A stretch of 64,000 bases of DNA from Anoplolepis gracilipes. Taxonomy: Eukaryota; Arthropoda; Insecta; Hymenoptera; Formicidae. This document shows, piece after piece, positions 51,301-64,000 of this stretch. The translations under genes and the position numbers were made by a program. Location of the stretch: contig NC_132971.1 of NCBI RefSeq assembly GCF_047496725.1, positions 13,760,501 through 13,824,500 on the forward strand, in the 5' to 3' direction. Position 1 is the first letter of the stretch, and every line of letters begins with the position of its first letter. The notes beneath the pieces are model-generated. The model was not told the origin of the DNA. It searched no databases and saw only the letters and a list, made by a program, of their open reading frames with translations.

Positions 51301-53373
51301 CGAAGCACCGGCGAGATATCACGAAGAAATCTCGGAATTTCCTTGTCACCGTGAAGTTCCAAAAATCCGGATAATTTCACGGCGAGAACGATTTACGGGC
51401 GCGTTTTCGTCACTGTTGCGAAACTGCTCAGCTTACACATTTTCTCGCGCGACGGAGAACGTTTCTGCAAGAAGTTGGTTAGAAGTTGGTTACTATAGTT
51501 GTTGTTAAAGTCGCTATCGAACCGCGCCGTCCGTTCTCGTGTCGCATTTTGCAGTGAAATCGACTGCACGTGTCGTATATGCGTCTGTAGTTCATTTTCG
51601 CACGCGTCTCACAAGTCTTCTCGTCTCGCGTGCTTCACTTTGTTGCCAACGATATAAATTTCCATGCGCGTGAAAATTCACGCTTCGTTTCACTTTTTCT
51701 TGTTCATATTGCTTTTGTGAAAAAACAAAAAAAGCTCCTCTTATTAGCGAGATTAATTTTACTGGGATATATAATCACTTTCTTTTTTATTTATTCTTTT
51801 TTTTTTTTACTTTTAAAGTATACGTGTAGATTTTTACATTATATTATTATTTAACTTTTTAAATTTATTTTAAATAATATTTAATATACGTATGTAAGTG
51901 TATACACAGACACACGTGTATATAAATTGTTAGATGCGTGTGTTAAAGAACGAAAAATATCGCTTATTAATTATTTGTCGCATTATATGTATGCTAGAGA
52001 CTTAATAAATTTTTAATAGATTTTTTATAAACTTTGTACGCTGCAATAAATAATTATTTATTTGTTCCATCGAATAATTTTTATCCGAGAATTGTATTTC
52101 CTAATATGCTCTATCTAATATTTCCTTATTTCTGATATTTCTCATCGTTATTATCACCTATGATTCACTGCAGTTTTGATTCATCGTTGACTGTTAAGCA
52201 TTGCTATAGCCATTTCCGGTAATGTCACGATAGTCAGGAGTACTAGAATGATGACTCTTGCTGAGTTAGCGTTGATTTTGACTCATTCGCTTAGATTTGT
52301 TCTTCTTTAACCAACGTAGAGTGTTGACAGATAATATTTATCCTATAGCGTTCGAGTATTATCGAGGATTATCCTTCTGATTTATTTAATTAAATAATAA
52401 TATTAAATAACAGTAAATTAATCATAATTAATTTAATTATAATTAATGTAATGCATTACAAAAATTTTCGAACTTATTTGAAAACTAACATAGAATCAAA
52501 ATTGATTTATCTGTGCATATCAAATTTTAAATTATAAGTTTAAACAAGTATAAATCATTAAAATTAGTCTTTTTATCTTATCATTCCTTTGTCTAATATT
52601 TTAATAGAAAACAAAAACGTTATGATAATGCCAAATTATAATTACAATATCGATTGTTTCTTTCACAAAATATATTTCATGTTAGCGTTTTATATAAATT
52701 ACAAGATGGAAATGTTCTAATTTCGTCGAATTCCAGTTTTTGAATTTTGCATTGCATTTCAATCGTTATAAACTGGAGTTATTTTTGTATGGCTGTGTAA
52801 TGTGAAATTTACATTTACTGATATTATTTCAGTCTCTAGTATAACAATTTTAACAAACTTGTGCAGAATCGAGCTGAACAGAATTAATAGAATCGAGCTG
52901 CTCTTGATTCACGCTAATTATATCGCGCATAGTTGAATAATACTGCTTGCAACATCCTTAGCCTTCGACCACTTAACTACCCGTCGAGGCGGAGCAACTT
53001 ATCGCGATTTCTCGGCGCGTCGGTGGAACAGTACGGAAGGGCGACCTCTCGAAGAGAAGCGACACTCCCGCGTCGTAGTCGCCCTTAGGCGACCGGGGTG
53101 CTTCACCCTGAGTTATGCGAGAACGTAATCGAGTTAGGTTTGCCTACTTCCCTTCCCGGCCTCGCAGTCGGCCGGGGAGAGCGCTATACTTTCTGAATAA
53201 TAATCAGTCCCGTATTCAAAGCAGCGATGCTGTGTCCTGGTGCATCGTTTTGTTGGAAGGGAACGGATAGGGCACGCACACACGGTACTGCGTGCACACA
53301 GACGTGCGTGCATCCGCGTTGCAGCGAAATAGCAGCGGCAGAGATGGGGACAAACGGAAGGTGCGAGGTACAC

Positions 53374-53374
<1 letters not shown>

Positions 53375-53426
<52 letters not shown>
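53375..53426. repeat. (GA)n microsatellite
   Basis: A 52-bp perfect GA tract in a CpG-rich block (52.9-53.7 kb). Open frames here are RERERE repeat translation. Confidence 0.97.
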
Positions 53427-53429
<3 letters not shown>

Positions 53430-56400
53430 GGAGGGAGGAAGGGAGAAAGGAAGAAGGAGAGGGTTTATGCCTGGACCAGAGCCGCTGCTGCAGCGGAAAA
53501 CGAAGTGGAGGGGGAGCGGATCGTGTGGCATTATCATCGCTAATGAATATTCAGTTCTGCTTGGTTCGGCCATGGGCAGACCCCGGCCGATGTCGTGACT
53601 CCGGCTGCAGGTCCCGTGACGATTATCACGATTACTCGTGGTAATTGTACTGCTCGCTCGTCCCCGCGTTTCGAAATTTCTCTCCCCGTGTCGTTCTATC
53701 TTTGAGTATTATCCGGAACATGAGCGGGGAGGAGGAGATGCAATCGTGACGAAATATGACATCTGGTCTTTCATCTTTTAGTCTTTGATAAATGTTATTT
53801 TTTTTTTTATTTTTGTTATATAACTCCTTCATATTATTCTTTTTATTTTTTTCCGTATCATGCGCTATACATTTTTTAGATGTTTTTGACACATTAAATT
53901 TTTAATAAATACAGTTTAATTACACTGACACGTTAAATTTCTGATAAATTCTGATAAATCTAATTTGATATTGCTTTATATTTTGCGAAGAATTCTCAAC
54001 TATTTGAAATATGTTAGCGTGTTATATAAAACTCATTCTTATTATTCGATATCAATTTGCGCGCGTCACACATCCATGGACATCTGTGGTTTTCCTGCTG
54101 CGAGGAGATAACGAGCAGGTAGCATCCGATGCATTTGCATTTTGCATAATAAAATGACGCTGTAAAAATTCCATGAGCGAAGCAATTACTTTTTTAGGAA
54201 AGGTTATTTTCGAGCATCGAAGTGCGGGGTCTCGTAATTAAGCGTAATTACCGGGTAGCCCGATCAATCGTCACCGGCCGTAAAACTCTGAAAATTGGGA
54301 CGGTCTTGTTTTGCATAATAAAATCTTGCTTTCGTTAATTATAAAACTCACGTCGCTCGATTGCGATGCGCTAGTTATGATCGCCGGCACAGTGATTGCG
54401 TGTCTGATACGATCGAAACCTGATTAATTATTCGTGTGTGGGCAGATTGTCGAGGGCATGGGCATAGTCGAAGCTGCTTAATTGATCTCTCCGTGATTGA
54501 CGCGCTGTATATTACCGATTACTATGAGCGCAGCGTTGCCGCTATACGATCAATTTTTCTACTTATTGCGATCGTAGTGTCATGTTTATCTTATCGAGTG
54601 CGATACGAGATGATATCGTGAAAATCGAAAAATTTATGCTCGGTTGAATTTGTTTGTTATACGACGGTAGATATGGCTATTTCCAGAGTAGATATTGGAC
54701 GAGCGTAAGTCTTGTACGCGAATGGAATGAGCAGTTCACCCGCCGGGGAAACTTTATTGCTAGACTCCCGAGTCGTTATTTCTGATTTGCATTTGTTATT
54801 GTAATTGGAAATAATCGATGCTGCTGCTGTATAACAAGCGAGCAGGCCCCGCATCGCCGGAAATGGATCGGGACAATTACTGCCGGAGGAGCGAATCGAC
54901 TCGCCTCGACAAAGTTTTCCCCGACTTTGCAACTATTCTCTCGCTCGCTCCCCTAACTTTTAGTCCCTGCCACACCGTCGTGGCTCTCCCTCGTGAGGGA
55001 TGCACAATGATATTTCGGCAATTAAACAGCTCCGTTTACACGCACTTCGCTTGCAAACGCCATTTATTCATAGTGTCGTCAATCTTTGTTTGAGACAAAA
55101 ATTTAATTTCGACGCTGGCCGCCCGTCGATTTTATTTCAATTAAGCGCTGCCAGTCAACGACTTCTTTCGCTTAATTGAAACGTTGAAAAATTATTTTCT
55201 CCGCTCCGAAAAGATTTAAAGACTCTTGACTGGGCCTTGTTCTGACAGCCTATACTGTAATGTTCGTGAATAGTCCACGCAAAAAGCATATAAAAATGTA
55301 ATTGCACAGCTTTACGACGATTAATTAGAGAACATAATAACTTTATTATGTCCGTGGACAAGGAAATGGAAAACATGACTGCGGGTTCTTGAGTTGTAAG
55401 GAAAAGTTGTACAATCTTTATTTAAAAACTAGAATTGTCAGTACTAATTGATATTACAAATCTGTATTTAAATTTTGTTTCTTTATATAATGTGACATAT
55501 CGCGCGAGTCGTGTTGAATATGTATACGTCAAATTTAAAGAATTTTTTAGAGGGGATTACTAGAATTACGGGAAAGAAGTAATAGATGTAGTTAATCAGT
55601 TTTATTTAAAGAACTTAAGTTCAAGCGAGTTAACAAATTAGGTCGTAGTTTGAGAGAAAACGTAAAATACGATGACAGCTTCACGATACTCGAGGACAAA
55701 ATTACATCATCTCTTTAAAAAAATCAGAGCGAATTATCGTTGGTAATTGCCTAGATTTGCATTCTGAGTTCGTCGAGATTTCGAACGATCGCCGCAGGTC
55801 GCCGCGCCGCGCCGGCGAGTTTGACAAATCGAGCAGTGTCGAGATCCCGGGGATTCTTCTGAACGGAAGAGAGTGCCCGCGACGAGAGTAATGTGTCGCG
55901 TATGTGCACTTTGTTGCTGCGCACTTTGTTGCTTTAGAGCGGAGCGGGCGGTTTCGCGATGGCGGGCGCACAGCTGACAAAGTGGCTCGCGGGGAAACGC
56001 CATCAGTCACAAGTTCTGCGGCGCATTCATCCCCGTCTTTCTTGCCACGCTTCGCGTTACTTACCGTTATTAACGCTGATGCGAACACGCGCGTCCGTTA
56101 TCCTCCAGTAAATGCGGCTTCGCGATTATTTATAAACCTATGTGCGCGTGCGCACCTACCTCTTTCGTCGTTGCTTTTCCGATCGGCCATGAAATCGATT
56201 AATCTGCAGGACGTTGACTTTTTACATTATTTCATCGAATTGTTTTATTTTACGAGTTCATTGCATGGTCCAATGTTTTTATAAATTAAAGTAAAGATTG
56301 TTTTGTAAAAGAGAAATATACATATATTGTTTAACGAATTAAGCATCAATTTTCCTGAAAATTTTTACGAGAAATAGTATTTACATTTTACTACTTTGTA

Positions 56401-56467
56401 CTACATTTTACTTTTATATTTACATTTTATTTATATTTTACGAGAAACCATGATGTAAATTAACCAA

Positions 56468-56488
56468 TTTTTTTTGTTGCAGGTAAGA
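56468..56488 (+). promoter_or_regulatory. luna: Recursive (ratchet) splice site in luna intron
   Basis: A T-tract and GTTGCAG are directly followed by GTAAGAT: a 3' splice site (AG at 56481-56482) fused to a 5' splice site (GT at 56483). This fits the ratchet consensus (Y)nNCAG|GTRAG. An ATTAACC just upstream (about 56459-56465) could serve as branch point. Joining luna exon 1 (ending CAACAG) here recreates the CAG|GTAAGA donor of exon 1. Among the AGGT sites I read on the plus strand of the intron it is the only one with both a pyrimidine tract and a good donor. It lies 36.6 kb into the intron. Confidence 0.7.
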
Positions 56489-56577
56489 TATAATCTAGAA
56501 AGAGAGACGAAACTACACTAATTCAGTATCAGTTCATTTCGAGCATATATCTCGACCTACGGGTTTCGATAAATTTG
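56483..56577 (+). other. luna: Candidate 95-nt RS-exon (poison cassette) of luna
   Basis: The sequence after the ratchet AG is followed 95 nt later by G|GTAAGT (GT at 56578-56579), a near-ideal donor. The pair would define a 95-nt exon, initially recognised and then skipped through the donor rebuilt at its own start, as known for vertebrate RS-exons. If retained, the luna frame would continue V-R-Y-N-L-E-R-E-T-K-L-H and stop, and the length is not a multiple of three. Inclusion would thus destroy the protein. It could instead be an alternative non-coding first exon. This is inferred from splice signals only. Confidence 0.5.
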
Positions 56578-58273
56578 GTAAGTTTTAGAAATAAAAATAT
56601 ATTCTACTAGACAGAAAACATATTACATATAATTTTCAGTGATGCACTGGATATGTAATGTGAAAGTCGTTTTATAACGAAGGTTTTATTATTGACTTAC
56701 ATAAATCTTATACTGTAACTCATAATTTATTCGTTATTAGATATTGTGTTAGATGATATTCTTGCAACGTAGATATCGTTGATGCTGATGGTAGGCACAA
56801 GGTGGTTGCTCTAGTTAACGCGGTCGAGCACTTATCGGAAATTATCAGTGAGACGTAACCTCCATTACGTAGGCAAATGCAGCTCGTTAAGGCCTATCTT
56901 TGATGCAAGTTAACTGCGATGTTATGCACCCTGTCGTCAATGTGCAATGTGCGGAGTCTGTAAATATCGCAAGAATTCTCTGAGACTTTTCCACTTTAGT
57001 TTCCTTAAGAAATTGTAAGAAAGCAAAATGCGCAAAATTGATATTTTTTGAATAATAAATTAATATATTTTACTTATCTTATTCGTTGCTTAAGAGAATC
57101 GAAATTCTGAAAACACGAGTAGATTAAATCAGTTTTGAAAAATGTTAAGATTAAAGGTATATAAATGTTACAAAAATAAATTAATAATTTTAAATTAAAA
57201 CTATCATTACAGACGTCTTATTCTTGTATTTATATTAATATTTTATTCGAGAAGAGAATCAGAGTAATATTCTACAGACTTTGTTTAAAATTTTCTCCAG
57301 AGAAAATGGACTTGGTCTGTTGATATTTTCAATATTCAATTATAAACGTGATAAATAAAGATGAACAAAACTGATTTTCGTTCGTATCGTGAAATGATAC
57401 GAACTATCCAGCTGTTGACTTAATCCAATAAGGTCTTAATTGAATTATTTAGCACACGGGTATTTGATTTCTTTATTTCTAGCATCGAATACTCGTCTTG
57501 CAGTGTTTTTTAGTATTCACAGGATTTAAATGTAAACGAATTGTTTTCTCTTTACGTATTTTACCGAGGTACAAATTAAAAATCAACAAAATAGAAAATA
57601 TATACGTCAAATAACACATGTAATCTATATATAAAATTAAATAATTTATTATATCACAATTTCAATAACTAATAATCAGTTTAAATTAACTTAGAATTAT
57701 TTCTCGATAACTTCTCCTTCTTTTCAACTTTTTCTTTTGCTATAAAAGAAATTCAATTAAACGTATAGACATTAAAAACAACGCGTCACATTACTTGTTC
57801 GGCAACGATATAACGCGCAATCAATCTTCGACGAATAAGGAGAAGGTACTCACGGTGTATTAGCTCTCTTTTACCCCTCGCGCGGGCTTTTCCGAGTGTG
57901 CAATTCACTTTGCGAGAATTCTCTTGTTTTCTGATATTTAACGGCACCGTCGACGGGGGTTCCGCGTAGGTTTCATTATCACCGTTGCGGGCTCTCGCAA
58001 CAGACTCGCAACTTTCTCCTGCGTCGAGTCCTTGAAAAATAATTACAGCGATCATTTCCCAGATCGGATCGGCAGCGTTGGAAAGAATGATAAATTGAGT
58101 AATAAATCGCTACGCCAAATTTGCCATTCTCTGCCGCGGCACACGTGTGTGCGCGCACGCATCGCGAAATCTTCTCTTGCTTGTGAAACTTTACGAACCG
58201 AGTAACTCGAACAGACGCGTTAATTGGAAAGTCAAATATCAGAGAAGTGCGAGTGTGGGAACGCAAGCCCTTT

Positions 58274-58307
58274 GCGTTACCCTTCGCCGTTGTGCGAAGG
58301 GTAACGC
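58274..58307. repeat. Perfect 14-bp stem-loop
   Basis: GCGTTACCCTTCGC, the loop CGTTGT, then the exact reverse complement GCGAAGGGTAACGC. The arms are perfect, GC-containing and of mixed sequence, so low complexity does not explain them. It lies in the luna intron within a CpG-rich block. Function is unknown: a protein-binding palindrome, a structured RNA or a tiny element remnant are all possible. Confidence 0.9.
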
Positions 58308-61300
58308 TGACTTCGTCGCGGTTGAAAATTCGGCTAACGCTTCCTGTTTTGCGAATGTGAAGGGGCTTGTCGGAATAATCGGGACGAAGTGCTTAATGTG
58401 TACGGAAGTCGGCCTGCTTTCCATTTGCGTCATGGGTCCTGAACGCACCTGTTTGGTTTGTTATGTTTGTACGCATTTCTTTTTTCGTAGAATTTATATG
58501 TTTTTACATTATTTCAGTTACACTCTCTTTAATTCAACTGATCAATATTTTAATTTATTAATATTATATTGAGATTATAATGAAGAATACATATATCTGT
58601 ACATGTATATTATTATGCTGTTATGTATCGATTTTATTTTTAATACTATTTCACTTTTTAGTCTTTATATTCATTTATTTGCTAAGAGAAATTAACGGAA
58701 ACAAAAGAAAATAAGTAAAAAGCGAATACAATTTTCTTATCTTTAATTTAAATCATTTAAACCATATAATATTTCTCATTTAAATTTCATTTTAGTACAA
58801 TTTTTTAGTATTGATATTTTTCTATATCTTACTCTTTTGTTAACAATATTAACAATGAAAAAAGAAATATTATAAAATAAATAAATTTATCTTAAATTAT
58901 TACAAATGAGTCGTTAAAAACTACAGTTATCAATGATATTAGCATGTCAAGACGAAAGTGTGCCATAACTGGAAAGTACCGCAACGTATCGACGTAGTCG
59001 TCAATCGTTACCGAACGTTGCGTGAGACGTGTACAAATAGACGTTTACTATACATGTCTACCTTATACGGTGGATGCAACGTCATTCTCCGACGAAGGCG
59101 GCAAGAAACTTCGATAACAATGTTTCGTTCTAATAAGTGTTCGATGCACGGCGAATTCCCTCTTTCTCATTGTTATTCCGTCGTATTGTCGCGTTGTTCT
59201 CGGATCACGTGGAGGGTTCTATCGCCGAAATTTCAAACCTAACCGGCAGCTATTCCCGTCGATGCTTATCATTTAATTACGCGAGGGCCGATCTTCGCGC
59301 GTGACCCGTGTTCGTCGACGATATGTGAAACAGTGCGGTCGGGGAGAATCGGAGACGACGGTCTCATTTCCGTCGGGGAATTGCCGATCGCGCTAAAGAG
59401 GACTGTAACTCGCGGTCTATCTCTTCGTCCTTCGGATCCGCGTAGCCGCGTTGCTCGAGATTTTTCGCTGCCCAAAGAGCAATGAGCGGAAAACGATAGA
59501 GTGTAAGAGATAAAACGTTCCCTTCCTCTCTCATTCTCCTCTTTCTCTTTCGGTTCTTTCTTCTTTCGCGAACCTGTCTTGCCATCGTTCTTCTAAAAAC
59601 AGCTGAAACCTCGTAAATCGACGGTGAACCAGTTATCGGATGGGTAACGGAAGCGTTAGTTACGCCAGCGAGGTTGGGTAACGTTCGCCAGAGTAGTTCA
59701 TCTCTAACGCGGGTAAAGGGTAGTAGATACTTCCCATTTTCACGTTCTATTTTCGGTACATCGACGTATCTCGATCTCTGATGTGCTCGGATATATCCTG
59801 TCGACTAGATATACGTGCTTTCCGTTCATTAAGAGAAAGGAGGAGCAAAGTTTTCGACATTATATTGTAGATTATCAACAATGTTATACAAATGTGCGCG
59901 AATACGTTCAATTAATAATACGAAGCTATTATCGATGACTGTATCTGTCCAACCTTGGAATATTACGCCGTTGATGATTACGTCACACGTGGCAGCTACC
60001 GTCGTGAGATCGTATTGCGCAGCATATCGAGAGAGTTAGACTAAGACCTTCCTCGCGTCGAGTTCGTGAGGGCTAAGCGGAGGTCGGCGAATCTTACGAG
60101 CGAGGTCGACGAGAACCGCGTTACTTTGATGGATGACCCGAGGCTTTCCAACTATTTTGCCTCGACGGAGCCTTCGGGCAAAAACCGTTATGGATCGAGT
60201 CTGAAGACGGCGCGGGGGATAAGTTGAGTGCCGTCGATGGCGGATAAGGCGGAGGAAGGGGAGGCGGTAGCGGCAGCGGTCGGAGGTGAGAGTTCGACGA
60301 GCGATCGCAAGAAATTCTCGAGGAGAAGCTGAGACGCGCTATCGATTTTCCTCTCCATCGCGGCGCGGCTCGTTCATCGGAGGCGGCGCACTCGTCGTGC
60401 TTCAATTCATGAAATTTTCCTTTCCTTGTCGGTTCCAGTCACGAACTGTGAGCGACGGCGCATCGAGCGGAAGATACGAAACGAAATTGTAGTGCATTAC
60501 CCATCTCAACCACTTCCGCCGTTCTTTGGTCAAGGAAAACGGTGCCAACGTAGAAAGATTAGAATGGCTATTTTCCAATTTATTTTTGCGAGTGTATCAC
60601 TTTATTATAGTCTTTGCATGTGCAAAGAAGACTTTTTTCGATAATCGACCGTATTAATCAATTATTATTTACGAATCATTATTAAAGTATATAATTAACA
60701 TAAGTTTGGGTTATACAAATTAAATCATATTTTCTCAATGTTTTTAGCGAAAATTAAGTTTTATAAATTTTATAGAGTTTTGATTAAATAAAGTATATAC
60801 TTTTTTTTGAACGAAAATTAATAATACTTGTGATATCGAGATTTTCTTGTCTTCCGACTGTACACGGCGCATTCGATATCATAAACATGCCGATAAGATT
60901 CACTATAAAGTCCGGAGCCGGATGAAAGAGTTGGCTTTTATCTAAGCGTTTCCAGACGCCGGTAGCACCGAGTTTCGTCGATACATTCAAACACGACGGA
61001 TAAAAAAAAAAGAAAAAATATTGAAAAGTTACGACACCATCAGGGGTCTCGCGAAACGACGCGAGGGTATATCTGCGGCGCGGTTCTTGCGGGGCTCTGC
61101 GAAGTATATAACACGAGCTTAAAATACTTTTGCACGCGTTTTATTTTTTATCTTCGGTTCCACGGAATGCAGTAAAAAAGTATTGTCGATTTAATATTAA
61201 AAGTCACATTCCAAGCAGTGATACTACAACGCGACATTTTGCGTTAATAAATGTGATATCGTACTGTGTTCGATAATACTCATTATCAACGTCTCACGAT

Positions 61301-63476
61301 GGGCGATGGTAAATGTTTGACGTATTACGATTATGATTTTTACCGGGAGATACGACTGGTATCTCGGCGAGATATCCATTATCTTGATGAAACTTCCAGC
61401 TTATTGTTGGAGGAAGTAGCTTTATAACTGTATTCTTGGAATATATGTATTACCGGAGAATGCTTGCAAATTTGACATGGTATATACATCCTTCTGAGAT
61501 AATCTGCGGGAACTATGTATATCGCTCGTAAGATATAAACATAAAGCTAATGCATGACGGCAAAACTGTTAACAAAAACAATTGCAAAAAAAAAAACACT
61601 AGCAAAATGAGAGACTCGAGAATTCTCGTGGGTAGGAGGATATTTTAAATATCTGATGCGATATCTTCCTGTGCACGTAATGCACCGGTATCCTGCATAT
61701 CCGGCGCGATTTGTAAAAAAGATGGTATATTTATAATTTCTCGCTTAAGCGAGGTCGTCACAGAAGGGAAAATCTTCGTTTCCAAGCATTCTCTCTCTTC
61801 TTGCATATCCCATTCTTCTCTGTTTTGTTACTTGCCGTCGCGCACCTTCGTTTTCTTCGTCCTTCTCACATGCCCTGCTCATTCTACGTTTCTTCCTTGA
61901 GCCCTCCGGTGTCATAATACGGTATTCCCCGCGAGTTCCAGGACCCCTAATGGAGTTTGCGTGTAAGAGTGAGACAGGCTCGCGAGGGGCTGGAAATGAA
62001 GAGGGAGGGGATAGAAACGGCGGCGATGAGGGATCCGGGGGGTGAAACGACGGCGGAAAGCAACCCACCCTTTTCATCCTGTTTGCGTCCTTTTCTCGTT
62101 TACGTTGCTCCCGGTAGACGGTAGGGTGTATAAAACGTTACGAGCGCTAATTTTATTTTGTGTTAGCGGGACAGCGTCGATAATAGGAGGCTTGCCGTAA
62201 CCCTCCTCTTTTCTTGGATATCTCGTTCTCTTCCCCATCTCTATAGTTTGCTACATGCAGCTCGACGACCAAATCGATGAAGGAAGGCTGATAAACAGCC
62301 CTTTCCCTCGAATGGCGCGTCTCCAGGGAACGCAAGCAAGCGAGTGTAGTAGTCGGATGGGGTTAGAGAGGGAAGAGTGCCGGGAGAGGTTACGGAGGTG
62401 ATGCGGTGGCGTCGATATTAACACCTTCGAGGAAACAAAACGCATTATTCGCGAATGAGCTGCGTGGCATGCCGCTGATGGCGTCGGCTTCAAGGTATAC
62501 AGAGAGGATTAAGGATGGCACATTGAGAGAAACGGAAGGAAAGGGAGTAAAAAGCATCATCGCGCTGAGAACGCGACACCTTCACCACCTCGCCTTCTCA
62601 TCACGCCTTCATTCTCCGTCTACTCTCTTTTGCTCGTTCGAAGGCTGAAACGTGCGCAAAGTAAATGTATCGGGCAGTGTCTGTGAAAGGTACGACAGTT
62701 TTCTTCTTGAACGTCGCGTACGTGACTCCTTTTGACAAGGGCGACAACTTCGCTTCCTCAAGGGAAATAGGAACTCTCGATTTGCTGAGTCTTTAGTCTG
62801 ACAGCTACTTGCACAGTAACTGTATATTTATCTTATTTTTTTTCTCATTTAATTAATTAAATTAATGAAAAAATTACATTTTTACTCTTTTTCTCTTTTT
62901 GATGCTTTTAAACATTTTCTTAAATATAAACTGTGTATATTAACTGTGGCTTATTAATAAGTCGGTAATTTAATTTAATTTAATTTAATATTCTAATATT
63001 AAAGTTTTTCTTAGAAACGCAATATTAAGATTTGCAGAATTCAGTAAGCAATTGTCAAGACTATATCAGGATTCACAAAGACCCAGCTGTACGGAATGAA
63101 AATAAGACAGGCTTTCAATAGGGGGGTTGACTTCTTTGATTCCCCTCTTTGCAAGGGAAGACCCAGAGTCGATTTTTTTTTCCATTCGCCGTTAATGCCG
63201 CGGTCGTTTTCTCCGTGAATTTTCCTCGCTCTACATCGTCCGTAAGAAAGATCTCTTGAAGTGTTATTTTCGCCGGCCTCGGTTGCCGGTCCCTCTGCCG
63301 TACGTCGGTATTTTTATGAGTAGAGTGCCTGCTCTTCCGAACCTCTTTGCTCTGTGCGAGCCTGCTCGCTCGCTTGTACTGCTCGTAATAGCGCGACTGG
63401 GTATACACGAGTTTCACAGTGGTACGTACGAGGCTCCCTTTAGCACTCGTTCTGAATTATGGTGGTCCATCTTCCG

Positions 63477-63524
63477 CTTTCCCTTTCCCTTTCCTTCTCC
63501 CTCTCCCTCTCCCTCTCCCTCTGC
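63477..63524. repeat. TTTCCC/TCTCCC hexamer repeat
   Basis: Tandem CCCTTT units pass into CCCTCT units, about eight in total. The open frames on both strands here (PFPSPSP, GEGEGE) are repeat translations. Confidence 0.95.
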
Positions 63525-64000
63525 CTGGTCCCCCTCAACGTTTATATGTGCCCACGCTGTCGTCAGCGAGCCGCGGAAAAGCACGACGAAAGTGGCTGTT
63601 CCGCCAGAGTTATACCGGCTTAACATGGAAGTACGGCCCGTGGGTGCATTACGACAGAAATTCAAGGTTCGCTATATGCGCCATGATGGCGGAGAGAATT
63701 GACGTCCGCATTGCTGTTCCTTTGGGATATATCTAGTCAATGCTATCCGATTCGGTCTCCTAGACATGAAATGATCGAATATATCAATTTTAGTGTTAAT
63801 TTAAGTTCTGCTTTATTTGCACTTTGTCGAAGAGAATGAGATATGTTTTATGTTTTATTAGATTACATGCTCGTATTTTTTTTTTTTTTTATATATACAA
63901 TGTAGCGCATTTTCTTTTTCAATTTATCATTATTTCTTATAATTTTTCAATAAATCATGTAAACTTAATGATTCTTAATGTGTCTTATCGACACTTATCA

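Larger units (their letters stand above)
36738..56467 (+). other. luna: luna intron, middle part 2
   Basis: No luna exon is recognised. AT-rich DNA alternates with CpG-rich blocks at 37.0-37.4, 38.4-39.0, 39.5-39.8, 40.2-40.7, 41.2-41.5, 41.9-42.7, 43.5-44.2, 45.1-45.5, 45.8-46.2, 47.5-48.7, 51.0-51.6, 52.9-53.7, 54.0-55.1 and 55.7-56.2 kb. The long open frames in them (for example 41946-42569) are low-complexity and unsupported. 44440-44740 is almost pure AT. Tracts and repeats are listed separately. Confidence 0.65.
56584..64000 (+). other. luna: luna intron, last part in window
   Basis: No exon matching the expected TCLELERYL continuation was found. CpG-rich blocks lie at 57.8-58.45, 59.2-60.5, 61.7-62.7 and 63.1-63.75 kb, with AT-rich DNA between them. 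The intron apparently continues beyond the right edge. Confidence 0.65.

Noticed and set aside
60784..60990. 68-codon minus-strand frame
   Set aside because: No homology recognised, and half of it is AT-rich tail.
1..64000. CRISPR arrays, operons, bacterial-type promoters or insertion sequences
   Set aside because: The window is eukaryotic, and no regularly spaced repeat array or prokaryotic gene organisation is present.

Overview
The window looks like nuclear DNA of an insect, most likely a hymenopteran and plausibly an ant. The background is AT-rich, broken by CpG-rich islands. There are many GA/CT, CA and AT microsatellites, small inverted-repeat elements, and almost no coding sequence. 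The genus-level placement is inference.

One protein-coding gene is firmly recognisable. The exon at 19812-19916 (+) encodes a 35-residue N-terminus that matches the conserved start of KLF6/KLF7-type Kruppel-like factors (Drosophila luna). It ends at a phase-0 CAG|GTAAGA donor. Before it lies a CpG-rich leader with an Inr plus correctly spaced DPE (18506-18539), several GA tracts and five upstream ORFs. From 19917 to the right edge (44 kb) the window appears to be the first coding intron of luna. The next exon, which should open with codons like T-C-L-E/D, was not found and presumably lies to the right of the window, as do the three C2H2 fingers.

Layout: 1-18483 is upstream intergenic DNA with microsatellites, a 136-bp hairpin element (9261-9396), a possible Tc1-like end (about 13150) and a small palindrome (16943-17026). 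18484-19916 is the luna promoter, leader and first coding exon. 19917-27546 is intron with a duplicated motif at 21.1-21.5 kb. 27547-29200 is a large composite foldback structure with arms of about 555 bp, the inner parts near identical. 29201-56467 is intron with a MITE pair (36.14-36.74 kb), microsatellites and several GC-balanced islands that resemble enhancers. 56468-56583 carries a recursive-splice signal joined to a candidate 95-nt exon. The remainder to 64000 is intron with a perfect 14-bp stem-loop at 58.27 kb.

The most interesting points are the ratchet site/RS-exon in the giant luna intron, the foldback palindrome that would be transcribed as a very long dsRNA hairpin within the same intron, and the uORF series in the leader. 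Most other open frames are uncoded noise, many of them in GA/CT or CpG-rich sequence.
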